Below, one piece after another: positions 53,187 through 61,483 of a DNA stretch of 64,000 nucleotides. Location of the stretch: the NCBI GenBank assembly GCA_947381945.1, contig CANCXM010000005.1, positions 62,001 through 126,000 of the forward strand. The letters run 5' to 3'. Every line of letters starts with the position of its first letter. Positions within the stretch are counted from its first letter, which is position 1. Source of the stretch: an uncultured Muribaculaceae bacterium. GTDB lineage: Bacteria > Bacteroidota > Bacteroidia > Bacteroidales > Muribaculaceae. Under the pieces are notes generated by a model. That model ran no database searches. It saw nothing but the letters and a program-made list of their open reading frames with translations, and was not told the DNA's origin. The translations under genes and the position numbers were made by a program.

Positions 53187-54392
53187 ATGAAAGTAACCAG
53201 AATTTCAGACCGCGTCCACTATATAGGCGTCAATGACCGCACAAAACATATTTTTGAAGCTTTATGGCCGATTCCTTACGGCGTGAGCTACAACTCATAT
53301 CTGATCAACGGCAGCGAGAAATGCGCAATCGTCGACGGAGTCGAGGCCGACTATGCCCTGCTTCAGATTGACCACATCAACCATCTTTCAGGAGGACGCA
53401 AACCTGATTATCTTATCATCAATCACATGGAGCCGGACCATTCAGGTGCAATCCGTATGCTCCGTGCCGCTTACCCCGACATCACTATCGTGGGCAACGC
53501 GCAGACTATTTCAATGGTCAAAGGTTTCTACGGTGTGGACACCAACACCCTCATCGTAAAGGACGGCGACACTCTTTCGCTCGGCGAAGACACAACTCTC
53601 CGTTTCACCCTCACACCGATGGTGCACTGGCCCGAGACAATGATGACCTACATCGTGGAGGAATCCACACTCTTCGCCGGAGATGCCTTCGGATGTTTCG
53701 GCGCGCTCAACGGTGCCGTACTTGACACGGATATGAACACCGACCACTATTTCCCCGAAATGCTCCGCTACTACAGCAACATCGTCGGCAAGTACGGTCA
53801 GTTCGTCCAGCGCGCCCTCAAAAAATTTGACGATGTCCCAGTCACGACCATCTGTCCGACACACGGTCCCGTATGGCGCAGCCGCATCAAAGAGGTAGTG
53901 GATCTCTATGACAAGCTCAGCCGCTATGAGCCGCTTGACAACGGTGTGACCATCGTCTACGGTTCAATGTATGGCAATACCGAGACAATGGCTGAAACCG
54001 CAGCCGAAGCTCTTGCCGAAGCAGGAATCCGCGACATCTCCGTCTACAATGCCTCGATGACCGACCTGAGCTATATCATCTCCGACATTTTCCGTCACCG
54101 AGGTCTCATCATAGCCTCCCCGACATATTCCGACTCTCTTTTCCCGCCAATCCGCAACGTGATGGAGGCAATCGTCATGCGCGGAGTTAAAAACCGTGAA
54201 ATAATGATGGTCGGCTCATGCACATGGGCGCAGCAGGCTGTTAAAGTAATGTCGGGCTATCTCGAATCCCTCAAGACCGTCTGCGTGACCGAACCTGTAC
54301 TCATCAAACAGGCCCCCACGTCCGAGCAGCTTGAACAGTGCCGCGAAGCCGCAACAGCCCTTGCACGGAAGCTGACTGCAGCCGAAGGATAA
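53187..54392 (+). CDS. Flavodiiron protein (FprA-type A-type flavoprotein)
   Basis: 401 aa. The metallo-beta-lactamase-like half binds a di-iron centre: HMEPDHSG (H80, E82, D84, H85), H147 region PMVHWPETM, D166 region FAGDAFG, and CPTHGPVWR. The flavodoxin half (about 252-400) has IVYGSMYGNTETMAETAAEA for FMN. These proteins reduce oxygen to water or nitric oxide to nitrous oxide, protecting anaerobes. Fits an anaerobic host. The UDG-family gene follows 45 bases on. Confidence 0.94.
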   Translation: MKVTRISDRVHYIGVNDRTKHIFEALWPIPYGVSYNSYLINGSEKCAIVDGVEADYALLQIDHINHLSGGRKPDYLIINHMEPDHSGAIRMLRAAYPDITIVGNAQTISMVKGFYGVDTNTLIVKDGDTLSLGEDTTLRFTLTPMVHWPETMMTYIVEESTLFAGDAFGCFGALNGAVLDTDMNTDHYFPEMLRYYSNIVGKYGQFVQRALKKFDDVPVTTICPTHGPVWRSRIKEVVDLYDKLSRYEPLDNGVTIVYGSMYGNTETMAETAAEALAEAGIRDISVYNASMTDLSYIISDIFRHRGLIIASPTYSDSLFPPIRNVMEAIVMRGVKNREIMMVGSCTWAQQAVKVMSGYLESLKTVCVTEPVLIKQAPTSEQLEQCREAATALARKLTAAEG

Positions 54393-54437
54393 GCAGGTTG
54401 ACCGACCGACATCATATACAAAACAAAATTCCACCCG

Positions 54438-55046
54438 ATGACACCGGATTTCTCAAACCTCCCGCTCGAACGTCACCCGTTCCCGCCATTCATTCCTTCC
54501 AATTCAAAGGTCCTCATCATGGGAACCTTTCCGCCGAAACCGATAAGATGGTCAATGGAGTTCTATTACCCCAACAAGACCAATGATTTCTGGAAGGTGA
54601 TGGGAATCATATTCTACAACGATGTGGACCATTTCCGGCTGCCCGACGGTACTTTTGACGAGGCACTCATCAGGAATTTTCTTGAAGAAAAGGGAATAGC
54701 CCTGCACGACACCGGAGCTGCCGTCCGTCGGCTCAAGGACAACGCATCGGACAAGTTTCTGGAAATCGTCGAACCGGTTAATCTGGGGGCGCTTCTGGAA
54801 AAAATGCCCGATTGCCATGTAATCGCCACGACAGGCGAGAAAGCCGCAAACGTCATTGCTGAAATCACGGCATCACCATTGCCCAAAATCGGGGAATGGG
54901 TGGAGGTCATCTGGCCTGCCGACGGGCGTATGCTCGAACTGACACGGATGCCGTCCACATCACGCGCCTATCCGCTTGCCGTCGAGAAAAAGGCGGAAGC
55001 CTACCGCCGGCTCTTCATCAAAGCCGGGCTCATTGCAACCCCTTAG
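54438..55046 (+). CDS. Uracil-DNA glycosylase superfamily protein
   Basis: 202 aa. It begins with the fold's first motif in the form KVLIMGTFPPKPIRWSMEFY (about 26-45), followed by YPNKTNDFWKVMG and HDTGAAVRR; ELTRMPSTSRAYPL (about 173-186) is the equivalent of the C-terminal HPSP loop. The family is related to Mug/TDG and is frequent in Bacteroidota; catalytic details differ from the classical GQDPYH motif, so activity on uracil is not proven. Probably co-transcribed with the flavodiiron gene. A terminator follows. Confidence 0.82.
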   Translation: MTPDFSNLPLERHPFPPFIPSNSKVLIMGTFPPKPIRWSMEFYYPNKTNDFWKVMGIIFYNDVDHFRLPDGTFDEALIRNFLEEKGIALHDTGAAVRRLKDNASDKFLEIVEPVNLGALLEKMPDCHVIATTGEKAANVIAEITASPLPKIGEWVEVIWPADGRMLELTRMPSTSRAYPLAVEKKAEAYRRLFIKAGLIATP

Positions 55047-55074
55047 AAATTTCCAACTTAACACTGCGGACATA

Positions 55075-55120
55075 AAACCGCTCCCCGAGAGGACCATTCC
55101 TCGGGAAGCGGTTTTGTTTT
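55075..55120 (+). terminator. Rho-independent terminator after the UDG-family gene
   Basis: AAACCGCTCCCCGAG (55075-55089) pairs with CTCGGGAAGCGGTTT with one mismatch across an about 10-nt loop, then TGTTTTT. The T tract also serves as -33 box of the DedA promoter. Confidence 0.9.
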
Positions 55121-55143
55121 TACTTATTAAATATGTAATTTTG
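55112..55143 (+). promoter_or_regulatory. Promoter of the dedA-rpe-queA operon
   Basis: TTTG at 55113-55116, 19 bases, TAATTTTG at 55136-55143. The -33 box overlaps the T tract of the preceding terminator. Confidence 0.75.
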
Positions 55144-55231
55144 CATCTTGAACAATTGATGTGTCCAGGGCATTATAACGTTGCCCCAATAAGGCCCATT
55201 TTCACATCATAAACTATTAACTATAGAAAAC

Positions 55232-55918
55232 ATGTTTGATTTCCTACCTCTTCTGGCAATCTTCGATCCAGCCGGAATCATGGCAAAATTTTTGGTCGCC
55301 GACCCTATGACAGTCTATCTGCTCGTGCTTGGCTTCATGATTATTGAAAGCTCATTCATCCCTTTCCCATCGGAAGTGATCGTGCCTCCCGCCGCCTATC
55401 TCGCCTGCACCAAGGGTGACGTTGACATCTATGCAGTTGTCGGACTCGCCACTGCCGGAGCAATCATCGGAGCATTGATAAATTATTATCTTTCGGTATG
55501 GATCGGACGTCCGATCGTCTATAAATTCGCTAACAGCCGCATAGGCCACGCCTGCCTGATTGATGAGGCCAAAGTCAAGCACGCCGAAGAGTATTTTGAC
55601 AAACATGGAGCTATCTCTACCTTTATAGGCCGCCTGATTCCCGCTGTGCGTCAGTTGATTTCCATCCCTGCAGGCCTTGCGAGAATGAATGTCGGGAAAT
55701 TCGTCATCTTCACCGGTCTCGGAGCCTTGACATGGAATATCGTCCTCGGAGCCTTAGGATACTGGCTCGGCAAAATGGTTCCCCAGGACCAGCTCTACGC
55801 AAAAGTCGAGGAATACAATGACTATCTCACATACATAGGCTTGGCCATCGGTGTCATCTGCGTGGGAATAATTCTCTGGAACGCATTCAAACCTCGCCAC
55901 AAAAGCCCTGTAGCTTAG
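55232..55918 (+). CDS. DedA family membrane protein
   Basis: 228 aa with about five membrane segments. ESSFIPFPSEVIVPPAAYLA (about 36-55), the acidic and Pro pattern of the DedA family, and FIGRLIPAVRQLISIPAGLARM (FIGRLIPAVRQLISIPAG) with the essential Arg pair are present. DedA proteins move lipid carriers such as undecaprenyl phosphate or phospholipids across the inner membrane. It leads an operon with rpe (45-base gap) and queA. Confidence 0.93.
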   Translation: MFDFLPLLAIFDPAGIMAKFLVADPMTVYLLVLGFMIIESSFIPFPSEVIVPPAAYLACTKGDVDIYAVVGLATAGAIIGALINYYLSVWIGRPIVYKFANSRIGHACLIDEAKVKHAEEYFDKHGAISTFIGRLIPAVRQLISIPAGLARMNVGKFVIFTGLGALTWNIVLGALGYWLGKMVPQDQLYAKVEEYNDYLTYIGLAIGVICVGIILWNAFKPRHKSPVA

Positions 55919-55962
55919 GGTCCATTCTAAAACAAAACCTCCAAAGACAAATATCAGCAACC

Positions 55963-56613
55963 ATGATACAAGTAGCACCCTCCCTCCTCTCCGCCGACTT
56001 CGCCCGACTTGGCGAGGCCGTCACAATGGTCAATACCAGCCGTGCGTCGATGATTCACATTGATGTCATGGACGGAATGTTTGTCCCCAACATAACCATC
56101 GGATTTCCCGTCATCAAGGCAATCAGCACTATTGCCGAAAAGCCGCTCGATGTCCACATGATGGTCATGGATCCGGGACGCTATGTCGGGCTTGTGCGCG
56201 ATGCGGGTGCTGCTATCATGAATGTCCACTGGGAAGCCTGCACCCATCTCGACCGCGTCATCCACACCATAAAGGATGCAGGGATGCGTGCGGCCGTCAC
56301 CCTCAATCCCGCAACTCCGGTAATGATGTTGCAGGACATCATCCGCGAACTCGATATGGTGCTTCTCATGAGTGTGAATCCCGGTTTCGGAGGCCAGAGC
56401 TTCATCACCAACACCCTCCGGAAAGTGAGACAGCTCCGCGCGTTGATTGCCGAAAGCGGTTCGGAAGCCGTTATCGAGATTGACGGAGGTGTCAATCTTT
56501 CAACCGCTCCCGCACTCATTGAAGCCGGAGCCGACATCCTTGTGGCAGGAAGCTATGTCTTCGGAGCATCAGACCCACACAAGGCTATTGCTGACCTTAT
56601 TGACCTTGCATAA
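55963..56613 (+). CDS. rpe: Ribulose-phosphate 3-epimerase
   Basis: 216 aa TIM barrel. APSLLSADFARLGEAV at the N-terminus, HIDVMDGMFVPNITIG (metal-binding His and Asp), DVHMMVMDP, SVNPGFGGQSF and EIDGGVNLSTAP are all family motifs. It interconverts ribulose 5-phosphate and xylulose 5-phosphate in the pentose phosphate pathway. Its stop overlaps the queA start by one base (TAATG). Confidence 0.97.
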   Translation: MIQVAPSLLSADFARLGEAVTMVNTSRASMIHIDVMDGMFVPNITIGFPVIKAISTIAEKPLDVHMMVMDPGRYVGLVRDAGAAIMNVHWEACTHLDRVIHTIKDAGMRAAVTLNPATPVMMLQDIIRELDMVLLMSVNPGFGGQSFITNTLRKVRQLRALIAESGSEAVIEIDGGVNLSTAPALIEAGADILVAGSYVFGASDPHKAIADLIDLA

Positions 56614-57845
56614 TGGACATCCGCGACATACGCATAGAAAACTTCGACTATCCCCTCCCCGACGAACGCATCGCCAAGCATCCGCTTGCCGAACGTGACC
56701 GCTGTCTGCTGCTCGTAAAAGATGCCGACGGCAACGTCGACACCCGCATCTTCAATGAACTTCCGGCACTCTTGCCGGAGGACGCGATGCTCGTCTACAA
56801 TAATACCCGTGTCATCAACGCCCGTCTGCGTTTCCGCAAAGGTGAGACAGCCGACGGGGCACTGATAGAGATTTTCTGCCTCGAACCCGTCAATCCGGCA
56901 GACTACGCCTGCAATTTCGCCTCGACCCATTCCTGCTCCTGGACCTGCTTTGTCGGCAACTCCAAGCGATGGAAGAGTGAACCTCTGCGTATGCCTCTAA
57001 CAATCGACGGAGAAAACCTCACACTGACCGCAACCCGAATCGCCCGCGAAGGCAACACATCGGTTGTGGAGTTTTCATGGGACAATCAGGCCATCACCTT
57101 CTCCCGCATCATCTCAGCCGTAGGTGAAATCCCCATTCCTCCCTACCTTAACCGCAACACGGAGGAAAGCGATTCAAGCGACTATCAGACGGTGTTCTCC
57201 CATATCGACGGTTCGGTGGCAGCCCCGACCGCAGGTCTTCATTTCACCCCGGAAGTACTCGAAGCCATTGACCGCCGCGACATTCCGCGCCGCGAGCTTA
57301 CGCTACATGTCGGGGCCGGTACATTCCAGCCGGTCAAATCAGACTCCATCGGCGAGCATGACATGCACAGCGAATTCATCGCTGTCGGGCGCAAACTCAT
57401 CGAAGAGCTTGCTTCGACTGACCGCCGCATCATTGCCGTCGGCACAACTTCCGTGCGTACACTCGAAAGCCTCTACCACCTCGGTTGCCGCCTTTCGTGC
57501 GGACTGCCGGCCGACGTTCTGCCACAATGGTACCCCTACGAGGAATCACACCCGCAACTCTCCGTCGGCGAATCAATGCAGGCAATCCTGCGCCATCTCG
57601 ACGCGACAGGCGAGGACACATTCGTAGCCTCCACGCGCCTCATGATAGCACCAGGATATAAGTACCGAGTAGTCAAGGGAATGGTGACCAATTTCCATCA
57701 GCCACGCTCGACACTCCTCCTGCTCGTATCAGCCTTCCTCCAAAGCAATCCGGCAAACCCGGAGTGGCGCACAATCTACGACTACGCACTCTCAAATCCC
57801 GCCTACAGATTCCTGTCGTACGGTGACGCGTGTCTCTTCCTGTAG
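56613..57845 (+). CDS. queA: S-adenosylmethionine:tRNA ribosyltransferase-isomerase
   Basis: 410 aa. It adds the epoxyqueuosine ring in queuosine synthesis at tRNA wobble position 34. The motifs FDYPLPDERIAKHPL near the start, LVYNNTRVINARL, SAVGEIPIPPYLNR, AAPTAGLHFT, LHVGAGTFQPVK and TNFHQPRSTLLLLVSAF are clear. It is about 60 aa longer than the E. coli enzyme, as in other Bacteroidota. Last gene of the operon. Confidence 0.96.
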   Translation: MDIRDIRIENFDYPLPDERIAKHPLAERDRCLLLVKDADGNVDTRIFNELPALLPEDAMLVYNNTRVINARLRFRKGETADGALIEIFCLEPVNPADYACNFASTHSCSWTCFVGNSKRWKSEPLRMPLTIDGENLTLTATRIAREGNTSVVEFSWDNQAITFSRIISAVGEIPIPPYLNRNTEESDSSDYQTVFSHIDGSVAAPTAGLHFTPEVLEAIDRRDIPRRELTLHVGAGTFQPVKSDSIGEHDMHSEFIAVGRKLIEELASTDRRIIAVGTTSVRTLESLYHLGCRLSCGLPADVLPQWYPYEESHPQLSVGESMQAILRHLDATGEDTFVASTRLMIAPGYKYRVVKGMVTNFHQPRSTLLLLVSAFLQSNPANPEWRTIYDYALSNPAYRFLSYGDACLFL

Positions 57846-57937
57846 CAAAAATCTCATTTACCCAGGTTTGACATAATTCCCTAAGTCTCAAGTCCAAATC
57901 TCTCAATTTCAAATTTGTATTGTCCATAACATTCCGT

Positions 57938-57976
57938 GGTTCAAGTATTTTTTTCAGCAAATTTAATACCTGAACC
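57938..57976. terminator. Small hairpin between queA and the HD gene with TTTCAGC tip
   Basis: GGTTCAAGTATT (57938-57949) pairs with AATACCTGAACC (57965-57976) with one mismatch. The loop TTTTTCAGCAAATTT matches the tip of the word-repeat hairpins. It lies between convergent genes and may terminate both. Confidence 0.6.
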
Positions 57977-58046
57977 CCGGTCAAACAGTGCGATAATACA
58001 AATCCCGCCGAAAAAATTTCTCTTTTCGCTTGAATTTGAGCTTCAC

Positions 58047-58727
58047 TCAGTCATTTTTCTTTGACATGATTTCGTCCATCAGACGGTCATAGTGGGCGAG
58101 GATGGCGGGGTCCATTGTGTCGGTGACGAGATTGCGGGCGGTTTGGACGAGGGTGCGGGCAGAGGCGGTACGGAGATATTTTTCGTCAAGCCCCCAACGC
58201 CCGAGACGCCAACGGTCAAGCGCATCGGCATCTTTGAAAATGGCATAAAGTTTCTCCACCCTCCCGGCTCTGTCCGGGAAATCCCTCCGGATGGCTTCTA
58301 TACCCAATGTGTCGTCGAGGTCATGGTAACGCATCAGATAGACGGCTTCCGGATGAAAGACAATTTCTGCTTGCTGTCGAGACGGACAATCTGAGTCTTC
58401 TGAATTGGATGCACCCTTGCAGAACTCCGTATAATAGACAGCAGCACGGGCTCCATGACCGGTGTCGAGATATTCGTCATGGCGACGGGTGTCATGGAAT
58501 ACCGATGCGTGTGCGAGGATTTCAAGGGCTTCGATGTCATCAATGCCCATTTCAGCTACTCCCATCCGCAGTGCATGAAGCAATACGCGTTCGCAATGAT
58601 GAGCGGCATGGAGAGGGCTGTCAGGCATGTTGAAGGTGACATCATCATAGAGGAACCGTCCCCATTTCAGGAACAGATTTCTGACCTCGGCAGGGAGGTC
58701 GTCGTAGTATCGGGCCGGAGTAATCAT
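58047..58727 (-). CDS. HD-domain phosphohydrolase-like protein
   Basis: 226 aa from MITPARYYDDLP; a 20-codon upstream extension passes the promoter and is rejected. HAAHHCERVLLHALRMG (about 40-56), HASVFHDTRRHDEYLDTGHG (the HD pair) and KDADALDRWR are the metal-binding motifs of the HD superfamily. Nucleotide or other phosphoester hydrolysis is likely; substrate unknown. A TATATTTG -7 box on the minus strand (58769-58762) is just upstream. Confidence 0.85.
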   Translation of the reverse strand: MITPARYYDDLPAEVRNLFLKWGRFLYDDVTFNMPDSPLHAAHHCERVLLHALRMGVAEMGIDDIEALEILAHASVFHDTRRHDEYLDTGHGARAAVYYTEFCKGASNSEDSDCPSRQQAEIVFHPEAVYLMRYHDLDDTLGIEAIRRDFPDRAGRVEKLYAIFKDADALDRWRLGRWGLDEKYLRTASARTLVQTARNLVTDTMDPAILAHYDRLMDEIMSKKND

Positions 58728-58761
58728 GAGGGTGTAGTAATCATTATGTGTGTTGATTTGC

Positions 58762-58769
58762 AAATATAA
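58762..58769 (-). promoter_or_regulatory. -7 box of the HD gene
   Basis: TATATTTG on the minus strand, about 35 bases from the start codon. The -33 candidate TTG at 58788-58786 is 16 bases away, shorter than usual. Confidence 0.5.
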
Positions 58770-58810
58770 GAATAATTGAACAATCAACGGTCATAAAGGC
58801 TTATATATAC

Positions 58811-60295
58811 ATGATGGAAAACACTATTTACAACCGTTTCAAACAGATTGCAGCTTCCCAACCGGACGCTCTCGCCATAGTGGAAAATGGCAGAAAGATA
58901 ACATATTCACAACTCGACAGCCTTGCGGACGCTATCACGACACTCTTTCCGAAAAAACATGCCAAGAGGGTCGGAATAGTAATGAACCACGGTATCGAGA
59001 TGATAGCCTCAATCCTCGCAGTCTTAAAAACCGGAGCCGCCTACGTCCCGGCCGAACCGTCGTTTCCGCCCGAACGCATAAAGTTCATGATGGAGGAGGC
59101 TGACGTCGACTTCATAATCGTCTCTCCGGGTGTCAAACCGGAAACCGGAGCGACACCCCTCCTTGAAATCGCACCCGGATTAAAAGCAGAGGGCAATCTT
59201 GACAATTCAACCATAGCTGAAATCTCAGCGGAGGATACCGCCTACATACTTTACACCTCCGGAACGACAGGAAAGCCGAAAGGTGTAGTCATCAACAACC
59301 GCAACGTATGCCATTACGCCGACGCATTCGAACAGGAATTCCATACGGCTCCCGGCGACGTGATGCTGCAATATTCCGTGTGCTCGTTCGATATATTTGT
59401 TGAAGAGGTGTTCACCACACTTCTCAACGGAGCCACCATTGCCATCCCTCCGGAAAGCGCCAAGTCTAATCTACATGAACTCATGAAGTTTGTTGAAGCC
59501 CATGGTGTCACTATCATCAGCGGCTTCCCCTATCTGCTTCTCGACATGAACAAACTCCCCGAAATCCCGAAATCACTGCGCCTGCTCATCAGCGGCGGGG
59601 ATGTCCTGCGTGGAAGCTATATCGACCGTCTGCGTGAAACAGGGGTTGAGATATACAACACCTACGGGCCTTCCGAAACGACAGTATGTGCGACTTACCA
59701 ACGCTGTGACAATATCCAGCCTCTTGACGACGGTACCTTCCCTATCGGTCATGAGATAAAAGATGTGGAAATAATGATAATGAACAAGAAAATGAAACCG
59801 GTGAGACCCGGCGCGCGCGGTGAAATCTGCATTCTCGGCGAGGGTGTCGGTGAAGGCTATCTCACGACTGTCCCGGAGAGCGCCAACTTTACCACCCTTC
59901 CAGACGGAAGGAGAGTCTACAGGAGCGGCGACCTCGGCTACCGCCTCCCCGACGGTTCAATAGCATTCCTCCACCGAAAGGATGACCAGGTGATGATACT
60001 TGGCAAAAGAGTCGAGCGCGAGGAGGTCGAGAATGTCATAAATGCAATTGATGACGTCGAGAAGGGCGTGGTCGAGGCATACGTTGATTCCCAAGGATTG
60101 TCGTATCTTGTAGGCTATATCGTTCCCCGCTATGTCCGCTTCTCGTTCCGCCGGATGACAGAAAAGATGAAACGCAATCTCACACCGTTCATGATTCCGG
60201 AATTCTTCATACAGATGAAGTCACTACCATTGACTCCCAACGGAAAGGTCGACCGCAAAGCATTGCCAAAGGTATTCAAGGAGGGACAGCTATGA
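58811..60295 (+). CDS. Stand-alone amino-acid adenylation domain (NRPS A-domain-like ligase)
   Basis: 494 aa. AMP-forming motifs: AYILYTSGTTGKPKGVV (A3), FDIFVEEVF (A4), NTYGPSETTVCAT (A5), YRSGDLGYRLPDG (A7), RKDDQVMILGKRVEREEVE (A8) and LTPNGKVDRKAL with the catalytic Lys (A10). Aligning by eye to PheA gives pocket residues D, I, E, S, I, G, T, V, C, K; the first Asp suggests an alpha-amino acid. There is no carrier-protein or condensation domain in the gene or nearby. The next gene overlaps by 4 bases (ATGA). D-alanine-ligase (DltA)-like function is an alternative. Start may be 58811 or 58814. Confidence 0.85.
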   Translation: MMENTIYNRFKQIAASQPDALAIVENGRKITYSQLDSLADAITTLFPKKHAKRVGIVMNHGIEMIASILAVLKTGAAYVPAEPSFPPERIKFMMEEADVDFIIVSPGVKPETGATPLLEIAPGLKAEGNLDNSTIAEISAEDTAYILYTSGTTGKPKGVVINNRNVCHYADAFEQEFHTAPGDVMLQYSVCSFDIFVEEVFTTLLNGATIAIPPESAKSNLHELMKFVEAHGVTIISGFPYLLLDMNKLPEIPKSLRLLISGGDVLRGSYIDRLRETGVEIYNTYGPSETTVCATYQRCDNIQPLDDGTFPIGHEIKDVEIMIMNKKMKPVRPGARGEICILGEGVGEGYLTTVPESANFTTLPDGRRVYRSGDLGYRLPDGSIAFLHRKDDQVMILGKRVEREEVENVINAIDDVEKGVVEAYVDSQGLSYLVGYIVPRYVRFSFRRMTEKMKRNLTPFMIPEFFIQMKSLPLTPNGKVDRKALPKVFKEGQL

Positions 60296-60783
60296 TGCAA
60301 CTATTCTTTGAACCACTCAGGGACATCGACCGTCTCCTCGCATGGCGCATGGAGGTGATCGAGAGCGTTTTCGGTCTGTCGGCAAAGACCGACACCGAAA
60401 CCCTCACCCAACTTTGCAGGGCGAACCGTGACTACTACAGATTCAACATCCGCCACGCAAGCCATTACGCATGTATTGCCCTCACAGCCGAGGGTGAGGA
60501 GATAGGCTGCGGAGGATTGTGTTTCCACCACGAACTGCCTTCGCCCGACAATCCCAACGGAAAATGCGCATATATGATGAACATATATGTGCGTCCCGAT
60601 CATCGCCATCAAGGGGCCGGACACGCCATAGTCGACCATCTTCTCGAAAAATGCAAGAGAAGGGGAATTAGCAAAATTTATCTTGAAGCCACGCCTCTCG
60701 GCCGGGAATTATATTCAGGTCTGGGATTCACCGACATGGAAAACATGATGATATTCAATCCTCAAAACAACACACAGAAATGA
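60292..60783 (+). CDS. GNAT family N-acetyltransferase
   Basis: 163 aa. The acetyl-CoA-binding region is MMNIYVRPDHRHQGAGHAIV (motif A, R/QxxGxG as RHQGAG) and YLEATPLGRELYSGLGFTDM closes the fold. A GGLCFHHELPSPDNPNGKCA loop is family-typical for a subgroup acting on small molecules or amino groups. It overlaps the adenylation gene by 4 bases and the esterase gene by 4 bases, so the three are translated together. Substrate unknown. Confidence 0.88.
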   Translation: MMQLFFEPLRDIDRLLAWRMEVIESVFGLSAKTDTETLTQLCRANRDYYRFNIRHASHYACIALTAEGEEIGCGGLCFHHELPSPDNPNGKCAYMMNIYVRPDHRHQGAGHAIVDHLLEKCKRRGISKIYLEATPLGRELYSGLGFTDMENMMIFNPQNNTQK

Positions 60784-61457
60784 ACAAGACATTCGAGACC
60801 GCAGGCTACCGCTGCCTTATAGCCCGACCTGAAAAGGGGGAGAAAATCCCGACACAAACCATCTATCTTCTATGGCCGATGCCGGTGACGGCGGAAACAG
60901 CCACACGCCTTGCCGGACACTATGCGTGTGGGATAGCTTTCATCACAGGCATAGACTGGGACAACGACCTCACACCGTGGCGCGCTCCGGGGGTGTTTCA
61001 GCGTGACGCACCCTTTGACGGAAAAGCTACCCTTTTTCTCGACACCCTAACGCGCATAATAATTCCGGCTATAGATAAGGAGATGAAGATTGCCCCTCAG
61101 CAGCGCACACTCGCAGGAATATCACTCTCGGGACTGTTCGCAACGTGGCAATGGATTGAATCGCCCTTCTTCAACAATGTCATCTCCATTTCCGGTTCGT
61201 TCTGGTATGACGGTTTCACGGCATGGTTGCGCTCAGCCTCCATCCCGCCACGCGGAGGCAAAATCTACCTTTCACTCGGTGATGAAGAGGAGGACACAAC
61301 GGTTGCCCGCTTCCAACCGGTGAAACGTTGCACGGATGAAGTCGCCGACATTCTCCGCCGGGCTGGAATTGATGTGGTCTATAAGATGACAAAAGGAAAT
61401 CACTATGCCCCGCCTGTCCCCCGGTTGATGGCCGCGCTCGATTCAATTATCGGATAG
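60780..61457 (+). CDS. Alpha/beta-hydrolase esterase
   Basis: 225 aa. The nucleophile elbow is LAGISLSGLFATW (S115 in GISLS, a variant of GxSxG as in some siderophore and feruloyl esterases). A likely acid residue lies in SLGDEEEDT and the His in TKGNHYAPP. No signal peptide, so cytosolic. It is the third gene of the coupled adenylation-GNAT cassette and may release or trim the product. Confidence 0.8.
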   Translation: MNKTFETAGYRCLIARPEKGEKIPTQTIYLLWPMPVTAETATRLAGHYACGIAFITGIDWDNDLTPWRAPGVFQRDAPFDGKATLFLDTLTRIIIPAIDKEMKIAPQQRTLAGISLSGLFATWQWIESPFFNNVISISGSFWYDGFTAWLRSASIPPRGGKIYLSLGDEEEDTTVARFQPVKRCTDEVADILRRAGIDVVYKMTKGNHYAPPVPRLMAALDSIIG

Positions 61458-61483
61458 ACGGATGCAGCGACAGGACACACACC

